DNA of 64,000 bases, taken from assembly GCF_037975245.1 (NCBI RefSeq), contig NC_092565.1, positions 21,428,999-21,492,998 on the forward strand, in the 5' to 3' direction. This stretch comes from Apostichopus japonicus. Taxonomy: Eukaryota; Echinodermata; Holothuroidea; Aspidochirotida; Stichopodidae. The notes beneath the pieces were generated by a model. The model was not told the DNA's origin, did not search any database, and saw nothing but the letters and a program-made list of their open reading frames with translations. A program made the position numbers and the translations under genes. Every line of letters starts with the position of its first letter. Within the stretch, counting starts at the first letter, position 1. This document shows positions 53,501-64,000 of this stretch, piece by piece.

Positions 53501-56225
53501 TCCTTTTGCAGATTATTAATCTTGTTTACAATATTTGCAGGCTTTGACCTCAGTTGAACTCTTTTGACCTTTCACCTCCAAAGAAAACAACTGGGTTTCA
53601 TCCTTACTTTGTATAAAGTTGCTTCATATTTGTGCAGCAGTGTGACTGATTAACTTATTAATTACTCAGGGAAAGCTAAGCTTTCCCTCAGAAACTGAAT
53701 TAGCAACCCTTACGAAAAAAACCTGGGGTACATGTTCCCCCCCCCCCCCCCCCCAAAAAAACAAGTGAAAACCTGTGATTTACCCTGAAAACCGAAGGGG
53801 TTTTGCATGAAAATTTGTGATTTGGACACACATTTGCAACTTTTCACCCTTTGTCACATATTGTCACACGGTTTTTATGCTGAAAATGTGTGGGAATCCT
53901 AGAATGCAGGTTGAATCTGTGACAACCTGTAGTAAGAAATCTGATACGTGAAAATGCTAATTCTAGGAAACAAATTTCATGTGACACAGAATGTTCAAAG
54001 ATATATACTTTTTTTTTTTAGTGAGTTGAATTGTAACAGATTTTCCACAGGTTGTAAACACATATTATCAGGCTTTGTAATGTGTGTCAGAGGCCACAGG
54101 TGTTTCACACATTTTCCAGACAAAAGTGAAAACACATGAAAGCAAGTGATTTCACCCGTGAAATTTGTTCCAAAACCACAGCTTTACCACGCCCTGTGTT
54201 TATGCATGTTTTAGTTTCTGTTTGTATTGTTTTTGGAATTTTGCCACAAGGTTTCTTTTTCTCATTAAGGATGTACCGGCTTGCCTTTCGTTCATTTGAC
54301 CTTTAAAGGTCTCTGTACACATTTGAAGGGAAAATTTTTCTCGACGAAGCCTAGCAAGCAGTCTAAGATTGATATTTAGGACAAACAATTACCATGTGGG
54401 GATGAAATGAAAGTTATGGGCATATTTTTCCTGTTAGACAATGCTGATGTCTTTTATTTCACCACAAAGGTCTTATTATCTTTGTGAAAGACAACCTCAA
54501 ATGCATTATCTCGTTTTTTACAACGCAGAATGAATGTAGTCGGTGTAATTACAATGCAAATCTTAGCATTTCACTTTTGCTTTCACTTATATATAATAAC
54601 TTATAAGGTTAACTCTATCCATGAATTATACAACGTTTCTATTTTGTTGATGTGGTATCTGTTTGTGAATTTCCTTTGCAAATGTCTTACAGTCTAGTTC
54701 AGTAGTATTTCCCAAGGGTTAGGAAGCCAACAAAAGCTCCCATCCGTTTGATGATCGTGATTAAACACAGGCTATAAATAAGCTTTCTTTTCAATGAGAG
54801 ATCATAAAATCATGGGGAACGCGTGTCATTGTGACACTCATAACTGCCGTTGGACCACCAGTTAACAAACATTTGAAGGATGGGAGTGTACCTCAGCAGC
54901 TGACCAATTTCTCAAATACTGAGGGAGGTCAAGGCATCCTATTCCTCATCGCCGTAGTACAGCTTATGGTGAATGAAGGACGTTGCTTAGAAACCATTAA
55001 AACAACAGTACTGAGCCCCAGTTTCAAGTTTGAAAACCATGAATACCAAATCCAGGGAAGACTCCTCTTAACAATGGCACAAAGCAGCAATTCAAAACAG
55101 ATCAAGGCAATTTATTTTTTATTTAGAACCTAATGATTGGGGGAGGGGGGTTGAGGGGGCAGACACAATAACCTCTACACCACACCTTCACCTAACAAAA
55201 AAAAAACATTGAAATTTTGAATCTGAATGAAAATCGTTACTGCTGGTAAGATATATATAAATCCTAATAGGAGCGATACTCACATTTTCTGACTTGAAGT
55301 ATGAAACACCATGCTCAGTTAGAGCAAAGTACCTTCTCTTCCAGTTTTTCCTCTATGAACAAAAGCCCAAATAAGACAAATTAACAGTAAGGTATGGAAA
55401 AGTATCGAAATGTGGCGAAAAATGGGAGAAAAATGTCATGACAAATTTGAGAACTGTCGTATTGTAAAACAGACATTGTACTACAAGATATCCAATATTG
55501 GGAGAAATTCTGTCATTCAAAATTTCATTATTGTTCTCTCCACAAAGTGTGCTTGCTTATCAGATAACAAAGCATGAAAAATATGAACTGCCTTACTCCT
55601 CTTGTTTCCCACCCTCTTCTTCTCCTCTCCTCCATCCTCTTCCAACTGAACTTTCATTGATGATAACATTCTCTACAAAGTAATGTCTGATGCAACTGGG
55701 ATTGCTTGAACCTGATAATTACCAGGATCAAGTACCTCTGGCTAAAGTATCTGTGCTTAAATGTGACCTTTGACATTGCATCACTATGACGACACACTTT
55801 CCTTAGTCCTATTTTAAGTTGGTTGCCATGTTATATATCAACAACCAAAATTATTGCACAAGACAGTATTAACGAAAATGCCACCTCTCAATCCAGCCTC
55901 ATATTCTGTCTACCAATACTGTAAAATAACATCTTGTTTCAAGTCTCATTTCTAGACTGAGAAAAGAATTAAACCTCCTCTAGATTTTACAGGTTTTAAT
56001 ATTATCAAACAAAACCCTTACCACTGCACCCTGCTTCACACACCAGCCTTCTACAATATTTTTAGAGGATGAGGATAAAGTTGTGGGTATCGTTGTTTTA
56101 GATTGTTGCCCTAGGACAGGCAGGCTTCTCCTATCATGGTGGTGATCTTCATCACTATCGCTGTCACTCATCTGGGGAGCACGGGTCATTCCGCCTGTTG
56201 TCGTGGGAATGGTTCCAGCCGATGT
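50462..56225 (-). CDS. PLEKHA1/2: TAPP-type PH-domain adaptor, C-terminal half (last five coding exons)
   Basis: Exons in order: 56225-56022, 55352-55284, 53105-53041, 51558-51495, 50599-50462 (stop TAG at 50464-50462). All junctions keep frame, giving 179 residues. The first 57 residues are a Ser/Thr/Asp/His-rich linker. Then comes a PH domain from VEGWCVKQGAV to WVSAITSRI that resembles the C-terminal PH domain of TAPP1/TAPP2. The basic KQGAVRKNWKRRYF pocket is intact. In the TAPP family this domain binds PI(3,4)P2 and recruits the protein to the plasma membrane after PI3K signalling. The protein ends in VTLV, a class I PDZ-ligand pattern; TAPP proteins also bind PDZ scaffolds through their C-terminus. 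The N-terminal PH domain was not found before 64000, so the gene is partial here. Confidence 0.88.
50641..50825 (+). repeat. 97-bp G-rich tandem duplication
   Basis: Copies begin at 50641 and 50738 and share TTGTTGAAGGGGGTGGGCAG and GGGAGGGTAAAGGAGGG. Lies in the last intron of the PLEKHA1/2-like gene, close to its acceptor. Confidence 0.9.
51495..51558 (-). CDS. PLEKHA1/2: TAPP-like exon: PH strands 6-7
   Basis: Encodes SALQRDNLFEINCFARTFFV plus Q. RDNLFEI...RTF.VQ is a strong match to TAPP1. Acceptor CCCGCAG, donor GTAAGA. Confidence 0.92.
53041..53105 (-). CDS. PLEKHA1/2: TAPP-like exon: PH strands 4-5
   Basis: Encodes DKVPIRTIALSEISNCKVSG plus Q and two bases of a Trp codon. Matches the EPLRVIPLKEV region of TAPP1. 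Acceptor TTAACAG, donor GTAAGG. Confidence 0.88.
53370..53605 (+). repeat. TTGACCTCC-family repeat
   Basis: Holds two tandem versions of the family phrase (CTGACCTCTGTTGACCTCAA, GATCTTTGACCTCCACCAAT and again TTTGACCTCAGTTGAACTCT). Confidence 0.65.
53739..53754 (+). repeat. Poly-C run
   Basis: About 16 consecutive C followed by A-rich sequence; the longest of many G/C homopolymers in the window. Confidence 0.9.
55284..55352 (-). CDS. PLEKHA1/2: TAPP-like exon: PH strands 2-3
   Basis: Encodes RKNWKRRYFALTEHGVSYFK then SEN. The KxxxWKRRYF core is the phosphoinositide-binding strand pair. Acceptor TTCATAG, donor GTGAGT. The AG two bases further on would break frame, so 55352 is chosen. Confidence 0.92.
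56022..56225 (-). CDS. PLEKHA1/2: TAPP-like exon: linker and start of C-terminal PH domain
   Basis: Encodes 68 residues. It starts TSAGTIPTTTGGMTRAP, passes an acidic SDSDSDEDHHH run, and ends VEGWCVKQGAV, the first PH strand. Acceptor AATCAG, donor GTAAGG, phase 0. The upstream exon was not identified. Confidence 0.85.
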
Positions 56226-56769
56226 CTGATTGTGAGGGGGGGAGTAGAAGAAAAAGAAAAGTTTTACATGGCGTCCTTTAGTTAACAACCAAGTTAACTT
56301 GTTTTTTTTTTAATTAAAATAATCTTATGCTTAATGCCAATCTCATGGGTAGATTTAAAGGGGGAAATATCCTCCCACCCATCTTAAACCAGAAATCCCA
56401 TTGGCCTAGTGGTTCCTTGACACTTTCTGTATTCAATAATGTGGATCTACAAACCAAGTATGAAGTGGCAATGTTTCTCTCCAGAATATCCTTGCCAGAT
56501 GTCATCTTTAATTAAGGTACATTGTAGCAGCACTGGACAATGTAAGACTTGAATTAAAGATAAACATAGTTGACTCTGTTAGTTGAAAACCTCATCTCAA
56601 TTTCTTAATTTCCCTATCCTTAATTCCATGATTTGAAATATGGATGACTGAATGTAAACTACTGTATTTTGACCGGGTACACCCTTGATTCTTCTCTGGA
56701 TTCTATCACCAGTAGGTGGTCTGTGTGGTCATCTAGACTATTGATCTTCAAGAGCTTTAATTACTTAAA

Positions 56770-57105
56770 CTTAATGTAAATCTATTAAAATCTTCTTGTT
56801 GATTTATCCTCGAAACCTCATAAATTTGGAATAGTTGCTTAGCAATCATTGTTCTCTGTAAGTTTTAGCAATAGAATTTCATCAAAATGCTAAATTGTAC
56901 TTTTTTTTTGTAGAAATGTTTTCCTCTGTGGATAAATGATTAAACACATCGCAAAGAAAACCAAAGACATTTTCAGCTGAATTGCCCTAATTACATCATT
57001 GATTCTTCTGTTGCCAGAAGGATAATTTGCAAAATATCACCAAATTAAAAACAAATTCACATCTTCTTGATACAAAATGCTATGAGGTTTTTGACCTAGG
57101 GATGG
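56770..57105 (-). repeat. Dispersed repeat, inverted relative of 42040-42440
   Basis: The reverse complement carries TTTTGTATCAAGAAGATGTG, TTCAGCTGAAAATG and TTTATCCACAGAGGAAAACA in the order seen at 42180-42330. Confidence 0.75.
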
Positions 57106-57539
57106 AGACAATTGGCTCCTCTTTTTCTTAGCCAATTCCTTTATTGCATAATTTAGTTCAGCACACATTAATTTCCTTTAAAGGAGTACTTCTCTACATT
57201 AAATACTTCAAAATGATGTCATCAAACCATGTTAAGTAGCTAATTGAATTTCATGATTAAAGATTGTTCTTCACGGATGTGATGCCAGGAAGCATTTCTA
57301 ATTGTTCAAAAGGAGGTTGCAGTTGGAGGATGGTCACTAGCCTTTAACAGTCTTATATGCACTGAAGGCTGGAGTTTACAGGTACAGTACTGTATATGCG
57401 CTATGATATGAAACAAACATGTTCTACAGTAGGATTAGGATAGAATCTGAACAAGCATTAATAGTTTGTAACGACGAATAGTAACAAGTGCCTTCGAAAT
57501 ATTAAAGTGGTTAATTGTAACAAAGACAGCATTTTTCTA

Positions 57540-57620
57540 ATAATAATTGTAATAACATATATTATAGCGTTTCACATAAAAGAATCACAAAGCACTTTAC
57601 ATGGGACTATAGTCAAATCT
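57540..57620 (+). mobile_element. CR1/L2-type 3' tail fragment
   Basis: TAATAATTGTAATAACATAT then TATAGCGTTTCACATAAAAG and AAAGCACTTTACATG resemble the AT-rich tail and GCGCTTTACA terminus of CR1/L2 elements and their SINEs, read from the 3' end. Confidence 0.5.
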
Positions 57621-57639
57621 TAAGAAGTACAAACATAAG

Positions 57640-57710
57640 TAATATACATACATATACACAAACACACATACACACATACCCACATACAATCACACATACA
57701 TACAGAGTAA
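57640..57710 (+). repeat. CA-rich microsatellite
   Basis: ACACACATACACACATACC-type tract. Confidence 0.85.
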
Positions 57711-58579
57711 TACAAGGAATAAAGTAGTCAAAGCAAAATCAGAAAATCAATAAAAAACCTTAATAAATGAATGAAACTAATATAAACGAGGTTAAGACAT
57801 ATGAAAACAAGATTAATCATCAAAGTACATGATGAAAAGGGTCATCTATAAATAATATTTTATGCCAGGAGTGAAACATTTCTTTGTAAATATAAGTATC
57901 TGCTATAACTAGTATAGTATGCACTTAGACCATTTTAGAACTGTGAAGGTTCATTTGTCATTTAAGGATGTACCATATTATAAGGATTCCTATCAACATC
58001 CTGTTACAAAATCAGAATAGATTTAATACAAATATCAATCACTGGAGGTTCTAACGGTAAGTCATCTTTGACCCGAATAGGCTAAACTATTCTTGCAGCT
58101 TGCATTTAACTTGTTACAGGTCCACAATTTTCAGGCATATGGCGACTAGTGCTGTATTTGGCCATTTTGATAATAACGGTTATGGTGGTCCCAGAGAATG
58201 TATATGGTACTGTCCAGGTCATATTTAGAAGCCTGGACCCTGGTGGGACTGCTCCCACATTGACAGCGGGTGCCCCTTGTAGATTTTGATGACACATTTC
58301 CAGGTGGGGCCCCTTTCCCAGGATACAATCCTCTGTGGCTTGTCATCGTAAACTATTTCTGAAGTTCCTTTTAAGTGAAGCTAAATCTGTATCATATAAC
58401 CCTTAACCCAGTTTGATCATATATCCAGTCACAGATATCAATTTTTTCTTCTCAGTTATGACTTACTGATATTTAAATTATTGGTTTGGCAGTTATTCAT
58501 TATATGCTAATGACACCACATGTGGCTGTAGGGTGGTGGAGCACCCAAGGCCCAAAGGTACTGTACCACTTAAATCTGA

Positions 58580-58830
58580 TATTGTACAGTATGATATGAT
58601 ACGATATGATATGGCATGGTATAGCATGGCATGGTGTGGCATGGTATGGCATGGCATGGTGTGGCATGGCATGGTATGGCATGAAATGGTATGGTACTGT
58701 AGGGCACAATATGGTATAGCATGATATGGTATAGCACGGCATGGTGTGGCATGGTGTGGCATGGCATGGCATGGTATGGCATGAAATGGTATGGTACTGT
58801 AGGGCATGATATGGTATAGTATGGTTTGAT
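58580..58830 (+). repeat. ATGGTATGGCATGG satellite
   Basis: About 250 bp of ATGGC/ATGGT pentamers, with a larger repeat of about 110 bp (GGCATGAAATGGTATGGTAC recurs at 58678 and 58778). Minus-strand His/Cys/Met/Pro frames here are artefacts. Confidence 0.95.
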
Positions 58831-60084
58831 GACATGGTATATTTTAGTTTTGGTGTGGTTGGTTTGGTATTTTGTGAGATAGTATGGAATGGTCCTGCAA
58901 AGCACAGCACAGTGTTATGTAGTCCAGGACGGTGTGCAGTGTACATTAGTGAATGTTTAAACTTAGTAGGGCTGCAAAAGCAATCATTCTTAAAATTTCT
59001 ACAACAAAATTTGAAAAGAGTGTAGCGATATGTACAGTATCGTTATCATACATTGCGCCATCATTCTTGAGTAAAAACCCCATTGTCTGGTAATTAAATA
59101 AACCAAGATCCCCTCAAATAAAGTAGCATAGATAAGACTGAAATACTAATTAATAAATACTGTAGTGCATCCCACAAATCTGTTCTGCATTAGACAATTA
59201 GTTCTGATCCGGCCATTGCTAATTAACTTGTCTTGTAACGAAGACTCATTGTCCGACAATAATTTCAAGGTATAAAAATATTTGACAGCACAACTTTTCA
59301 AACAGCTGTAGACAACAATGTGGTTCCCTTTTCACTTTCATCCAGACATGACTATTCTTCACAAGTTCAGAGAACCTATTTTCTGTATCGAAATAACATT
59401 AACAACAATTTTTGAATACCTGGTAAAATGGTTATGAATAAGGAAATCTATTTTTAAATAGGTCTGATAATTTTTGCTGAAAACAGATAGAAAAGGAAGT
59501 ATGGTAGTATGGTTCCTAATTTGTTGTCATTGTGGAGTGTAGTTTTAAGAGACACATAAGTGTTGCCTGTAAGATCTATGTTATGAACACTGAAGAGTTG
59601 ATTAGGAAGTAGGAACCAAACACTGTACCATAGCTTTACATTGACAAACACACTGGGTAAGAAGGCTGTAGAATTTGACAAAATCTATTGTCAACAAAAA
59701 TTGAGAAGGTTTGAGGAAATTTACAGTCTTACAGAATTGATTGACAAACATATCGGTAAGACTGTAGAATTTTACAGTTTTTACAGAATTAATTGGCAAA
59801 CACATCAATTGATAAGTTTGTAGAATTTACAGAATCTAGTGAAACATGAATCAAAATATGGATTGAGAAGGTCGTCTCTTTTAAGAATAGAAAATTTTAG
59901 TCATGTAGATGTGACAAAGTTGATAAGCCTAGCAACAGACATAAAATAGCTGTTACGTGCCAGGAATGTACGGTCTGAATAGGACCCTGGAAATTAATCA
60001 TGATTAATCAGGAACTAGAAATTCACGTCGTAGGCCAGAGTCGCAAAAGCATGCTAAACAGGTTATTACACATAATATTTAGTT

Positions 60085-60111
60085 TCACATATATATATAG
60101 TTCATATAAAT

Positions 60112-60142
<31 letters not shown>
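60085..60142. repeat. (TA)n microsatellite
   Basis: TATATATATA tract in two blocks. Confidence 0.9.
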
Positions 60143-60145
<3 letters not shown>

Positions 60146-61493
60146 GTTCATCTAACACAAACAAACAGGTATGTCTAATGCCACTTTAATGTTTGGAAAA
60201 TATACTTTATGAATATTTTATGATTCAAAATTACATTCACTGAGCTACTGTTAGCAGCAGAAGAGATTTCTTTCTTCCAAAAGCAAATAATTTAAAAAAA
60301 AAAAACTATCACGCATGTATGGAATTATACAGGTGTAAGTATTTAAAACGTGTCATCTCGCCGCATGTGTAATGGAGGTCGGAAATGATATAGAACTAGC
60401 AAAAGAGAATATATGTGAGCAATGCAAAATTGAAGAACAAACAAAGTGAGTTGAAAAATCTTCCAAACGATCCGAAATATATGTGAATACGAGGTCATAT
60501 TTAACGTAAAGCAGCCCCATTGCCATACAAATGTTGACCTTTGACATTGATAAATTTCATCATCTTATATTGGTCACACATTCTGTTCAGGCTCTGGAGT
60601 TTCTTTGAACTGATAACCTTAATTAATTTAAATTTTTTTTAATTTTGAAGCATTTACTTTTCAGTAAATTTAACTTCAGTATTATCCATCTGGCAAATTC
60701 CAAATGAATAATACTCAGTCTTGCTGTACATGAAAGAATGATTGCAGCCTCACCAGTACATGAAGTAACTCCACCCCATTCTAATATCTGCAGTAGGTTG
60801 GGTCTACATATATCACTTCCCCAAGAAAAACAATTCAAGGTTAGAATGGTACCATTTGGTTTTGCGAAGTAAAAAACAGTAAAAACTAAGATTTTCCAAC
60901 CCTTTAGCACAAGGGTATAGAGTACTAGGTGATAAATATAAATGTACTATGTGGAATACAGGGAGCAGCACAAGCAGAGAGATATTATAATGAGACAGGC
61001 TTGAGAAAGAGCATTCAGCAATCTATATAGGGCCAAAAAAAACTACAACAAAATACAAGTTTCATCTTTTCCTCTCATCATCTTTTTTTTTTCACCAAAT
61101 TATATAATTTTTATGGTTTGTCAGAGTTGCACATGACTTTTGGTCCATGTCATATTTTTGCAAGAAAAAAAAATTGAAAAAAAATGGAAGGGCACCACCT
61201 TAAAAGTTTATTGAGAGAAAATTGACTTGATTTAGCAATTTCCAACTGAATCACAACCAAACTGACAGTTGAATCATGAATTGTTGAAGTGAAGATGGAA
61301 CTCAGAATAATTCTTTTGTGAGGATAGAAGGGTTGAAAGTCTATTTCAAATTTTTAGCTATTTGCTTTTAGGCGCTCAAAATAGGGACCAAAATGTAGGC
61401 TCATGACAGTAATTTGCATTTAAATTGGCATTTCTATTTAACATGGATGAATGTTTCAATAACAGGAACAGTTTACATTGTTTGCCTTGTGGG

Positions 61494-61775
61494 TGATCTG
61501 CACCCTCACACAACTCCCAGTGGATACATCCACTAGATACAATGCCAGTGGATACACCCACTAGCAAGAAGGTAGGGTGGATGGATGATCTGCACCCTAA
61601 TACAACTCCCAGTGGATACACCCACTAGATATAAGGTAGGGTGGATGGATAATCTTCACCCTAATACAGCTCCCAGTGGCTACATCCACTAGAAATATGG
61701 TAGGGTGGATCTGCACCCTAATACAACTCCCAGTGGATACACCCACTAGATACAAGGTAGGGTAGATGGGGTGGA
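61494..61775 (+). repeat. 80-bp minisatellite with hairpin core
   Basis: About four units of CACCCTAATACAACTCCCAG, TGGATACACCCACTAGATA and AAGGTAGGGTGGATGG. Each contains AGTGG..CCACT, able to form a short stem. Confidence 0.93.
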
Positions 61776-63694
61776 ACAGAGGGGAGAAGCAGATGGATGA
61801 TAACTTTACAATTAAATATTCAGTTTTTAATATCTGAGGAAATTTGAACTCTTTATCAACTAGTTTTATCAACTTTCTGAGTCAACATTCATGTTAGAAT
61901 TACAATTGATTGGGAAGAATTGATTACTTCTTTAAGAGGAAATCAAATGCATCTAATTGGTTTTGTTCAAATGCTAAAATGTAACACATTTCCATGCTCG
62001 GAAAAAAAGCTGTTGCTATATATAAATACTAACTTCCTCATGCACACATACTTTTATACAACTGTGATAATTGACTATTGGCCTACACTCTTGATGTGCC
62101 AGAAACTTGTGTAGTAGGATATTAAGTGGTAGGTACCATATAGAATGGTGAAATGTCTGCGTAGAAAGGAACATGGAGAATTAGAATAATCATCATTAAC
62201 CTTAATTATAGTGACTTAATAACTTAAATAAGTAAATAAATAAATTATAAAAATTAAATGCTGAAGTTGTATGGAGGACATGCAGTTCTTAATAGACAAC
62301 CACTTCTGGCTGTATAACCATTTTAGTTCACGCATATGAAGGAAAACCCGAAACAATATCACACACAGTAACAGAAGATAAAACAGTTTTTATAAAGATT
62401 GCAAACTACACCAGCAAAGTCTTAAGTCATGGGTTTTCCACCAGTGGTCAATGGACCCATAGCATGCCATGGAGAGGTTTCAAGGGGTCCATTGAAGGTG
62501 GCAGGTGGGGGGGGGGGAGAGTTTGGTGTGTTTGATAGTGAATGCATATTCAGCATTTTGGTATAAAGCAGTGTTTCAAAGATTTCATCAAAATTCTAAA
62601 CAAAACTGTAAAAAATTACTTGTGCAAGGGCAAAGTAAAACCACTATTCATTAAAAATTCTGTAATAATCATATTTTAGATGATATTTAGTGATCTCTCT
62701 TGAAATTGCATTTAATATCTTTAAAAGGTGATTGCTAGTAGCTCCCAAAGATATACTACAATGCTCTGACCATCAATGGGTATCACAGATCTTTGTGGGA
62801 ATTAGCTCAAATCACACAGGCCTCAAAATTTGGGCAAATTACCATCTAAATGCCAGTGAAAATTCCCTGCTTTGCCAGTAGGATAAAAACACTCTAGATC
62901 GCATTTTTCTGTCTGGACATAAAGAATACAACCGCATGTAAGTCAGTCAAAATATCGCCACTATTTCCATAAGTAACCTAAGCCCTATATAACTGCTTAT
63001 TAGTAACAAGTATTCTTGGGTTACACCCATAAACCTGCAATGTTAACTCATATTTGTCAATTGTAATTCAGGAAATTGAAAGTGAGAACTTAACTTTAGC
63101 CAGAAGATTTTTTTATATTTATTGTGGAGGGGGGGGGGGGAGAGGGGATTCGTGGTCTGTCTCCAATTAAAAAGTTTCCAAGGGTGAAAATGTGTTGATA
63201 CAATACTTTTAATTAACTTTATTTCCTAACAGTATCACTTGAGAAAATAATTGTTTGAAGTAAACTTCACTCTCTTTCCCTTATACTTTCTGATTTGATT
63301 GTTTGAAAACTTACCACCACTCTTATAAAATAACAACATACAAAAAAAGTCTTCTTAACTCTTAACATCTGTTCCAACCTCCCCCCCCCCCCTTTTCTTC
63401 CAAAAACAGATCTCCCCTATCCAAAAAAAAAAGCCCTGAGTTGCGCAATTGGTTTCGAAACCAATAATCTACCTTGTCATTCCATAGATGACATTCATGA
63501 TCTGTGTTATATAAGCTTTCATATTTTTTAAATTTCCTGCTACATTGCGCACTTCTGTATCAAATGACACTATATGTCAGTTTATTATTGAACCTCCCCA
63601 GAATGTGGACGGAAAGATCCAAGAATTGTCTTTTGTTTTCGAATCTATATATAGGACACAGGATAGCCAATGTTTCCTTTACCTGTCACTTTTA

Positions 63695-64000
63695 CTCCAG
63701 TCTATATCTTACAGACTACTGTACTGTACTCAGTGTACTGTACTATACCGTGTTCTATACCCTGTACTGTACTATACCGTTTAATGTACTTAACCGTTTA
63801 CTAAACTGTACCGTGTACTGTACTATATTGTGTACTATACCATAACCTGTACTGTACAATACCGTGTACTGTACTTTGTACTGTACTGTGCACTGTATTG
63901 TACTGTGTTTGTTATGTACTGTACTATACCATGTACTGTACTGTACTATACAGTGTACTGTACTATACCCTGTACTATACTATACTGTGTACTGTACTAT
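63695..64000. repeat. TACTGTACTATACC satellite at window edge
   Basis: Units such as GTGTACTGTACTATACC repeat to the end of the window; composition is related to the array at 6178-6836. Confidence 0.95.

Larger units (their letters stand above)
56226..64000. other. Probable upstream intron/flank of the PLEKHA1/2-like gene
   Basis: No exon encoding the expected N-terminal PH domain was recognised on the minus strand. The repeats it holds are listed separately; the rest is AT-rich and unremarkable. Confidence 0.5.

Noticed and set aside
54831-55133. 100-residue plus-strand frame
   Set aside because: Lies in a PLEKHA1/2-like intron, resembles no known family, and has no visible promoter or splice partners.
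58493-58946. Minus-strand frames of His, Cys, Met and Pro up to 148 residues
   Set aside because: Artefact of the ATGGC/ATGGT satellite.
60623-60910. 95-residue minus-strand frame
   Set aside because: No recognisable domain and no consistent splice sites.
56226-64000. Exons for the N-terminal PH domain of the TAPP-like gene
   Set aside because: I searched the minus strand for the expected motifs and splice borders and found none convincing; a donor-like GTAAGT near 63310 has no good upstream frame.

Overview
The window is AT-rich animal genomic DNA with split genes, GT-AG introns from under 1 kb to about 7 kb, and a heavy load of transposons and tandem repeats. It has no operons, CRISPR arrays or bacterial features. 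Long G/C homopolymers, short non-autonomous hAT-type transposons, CR1/RTE/Penelope-like remnants and the two gene families present suggest a marine deuterostome invertebrate, perhaps an echinoderm. That placement is inference only.

Layout. (1) Positions 188-27116, minus strand: 17 coding exons of one gene, rebuilt by hand from splice sites. All 16 junctions keep phase and give 600 codons from the ATG. The protein has an N-terminal DnaJ J-domain with an HPD triad, a basic coiled-coil-like stretch and TPR block that resemble TTC31, a UBA-like helical segment, and the first part of an RRM. The gene runs off the left edge. Its introns hold a long GTAC-type palindromic satellite, a GGAT satellite, minisatellites, LINE fragments and a SINE with a U2 snRNA-like head. 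(2) Positions 27117-50461: no recognisable host gene. Four non-autonomous hAT-type elements have exact 8-bp target-site duplications (TSDs): 27675-28617, 30452-32567, 32818-33657 and 48978-49346. There are also three other inverted-repeat elements (35484-36280, 36291-36585, 38593-38906), a Penelope-like GIY-YIG remnant and a tRNA-headed SINE. (3) Positions 50462-56225, minus strand: the last five coding exons of a TAPP-type gene (PLEKHA1/PLEKHA2 family), carrying the C-terminal PH domain and a C-terminus that fits a class I PDZ ligand. The N-terminal PH domain was not found and probably lies beyond position 64000. (4) Positions 56226-64000: probable intron or upstream sequence with dispersed repeats, a CATGG-type array, an 80-bp minisatellite and a TACTGTAC-rich array that runs off the right edge.

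The two genes have no evident functional link. The first combines a co-chaperone (J, TPR) layout with RNA and possibly ubiquitin binding. The second is predicted to read PI(3,4)P2 at the plasma membrane. The most unusual items are the J-TPR-UBA-RRM architecture, the U2-headed SINE with an exact 12-bp target-site duplication, and two near-palindromic elements built from short internal repeats.
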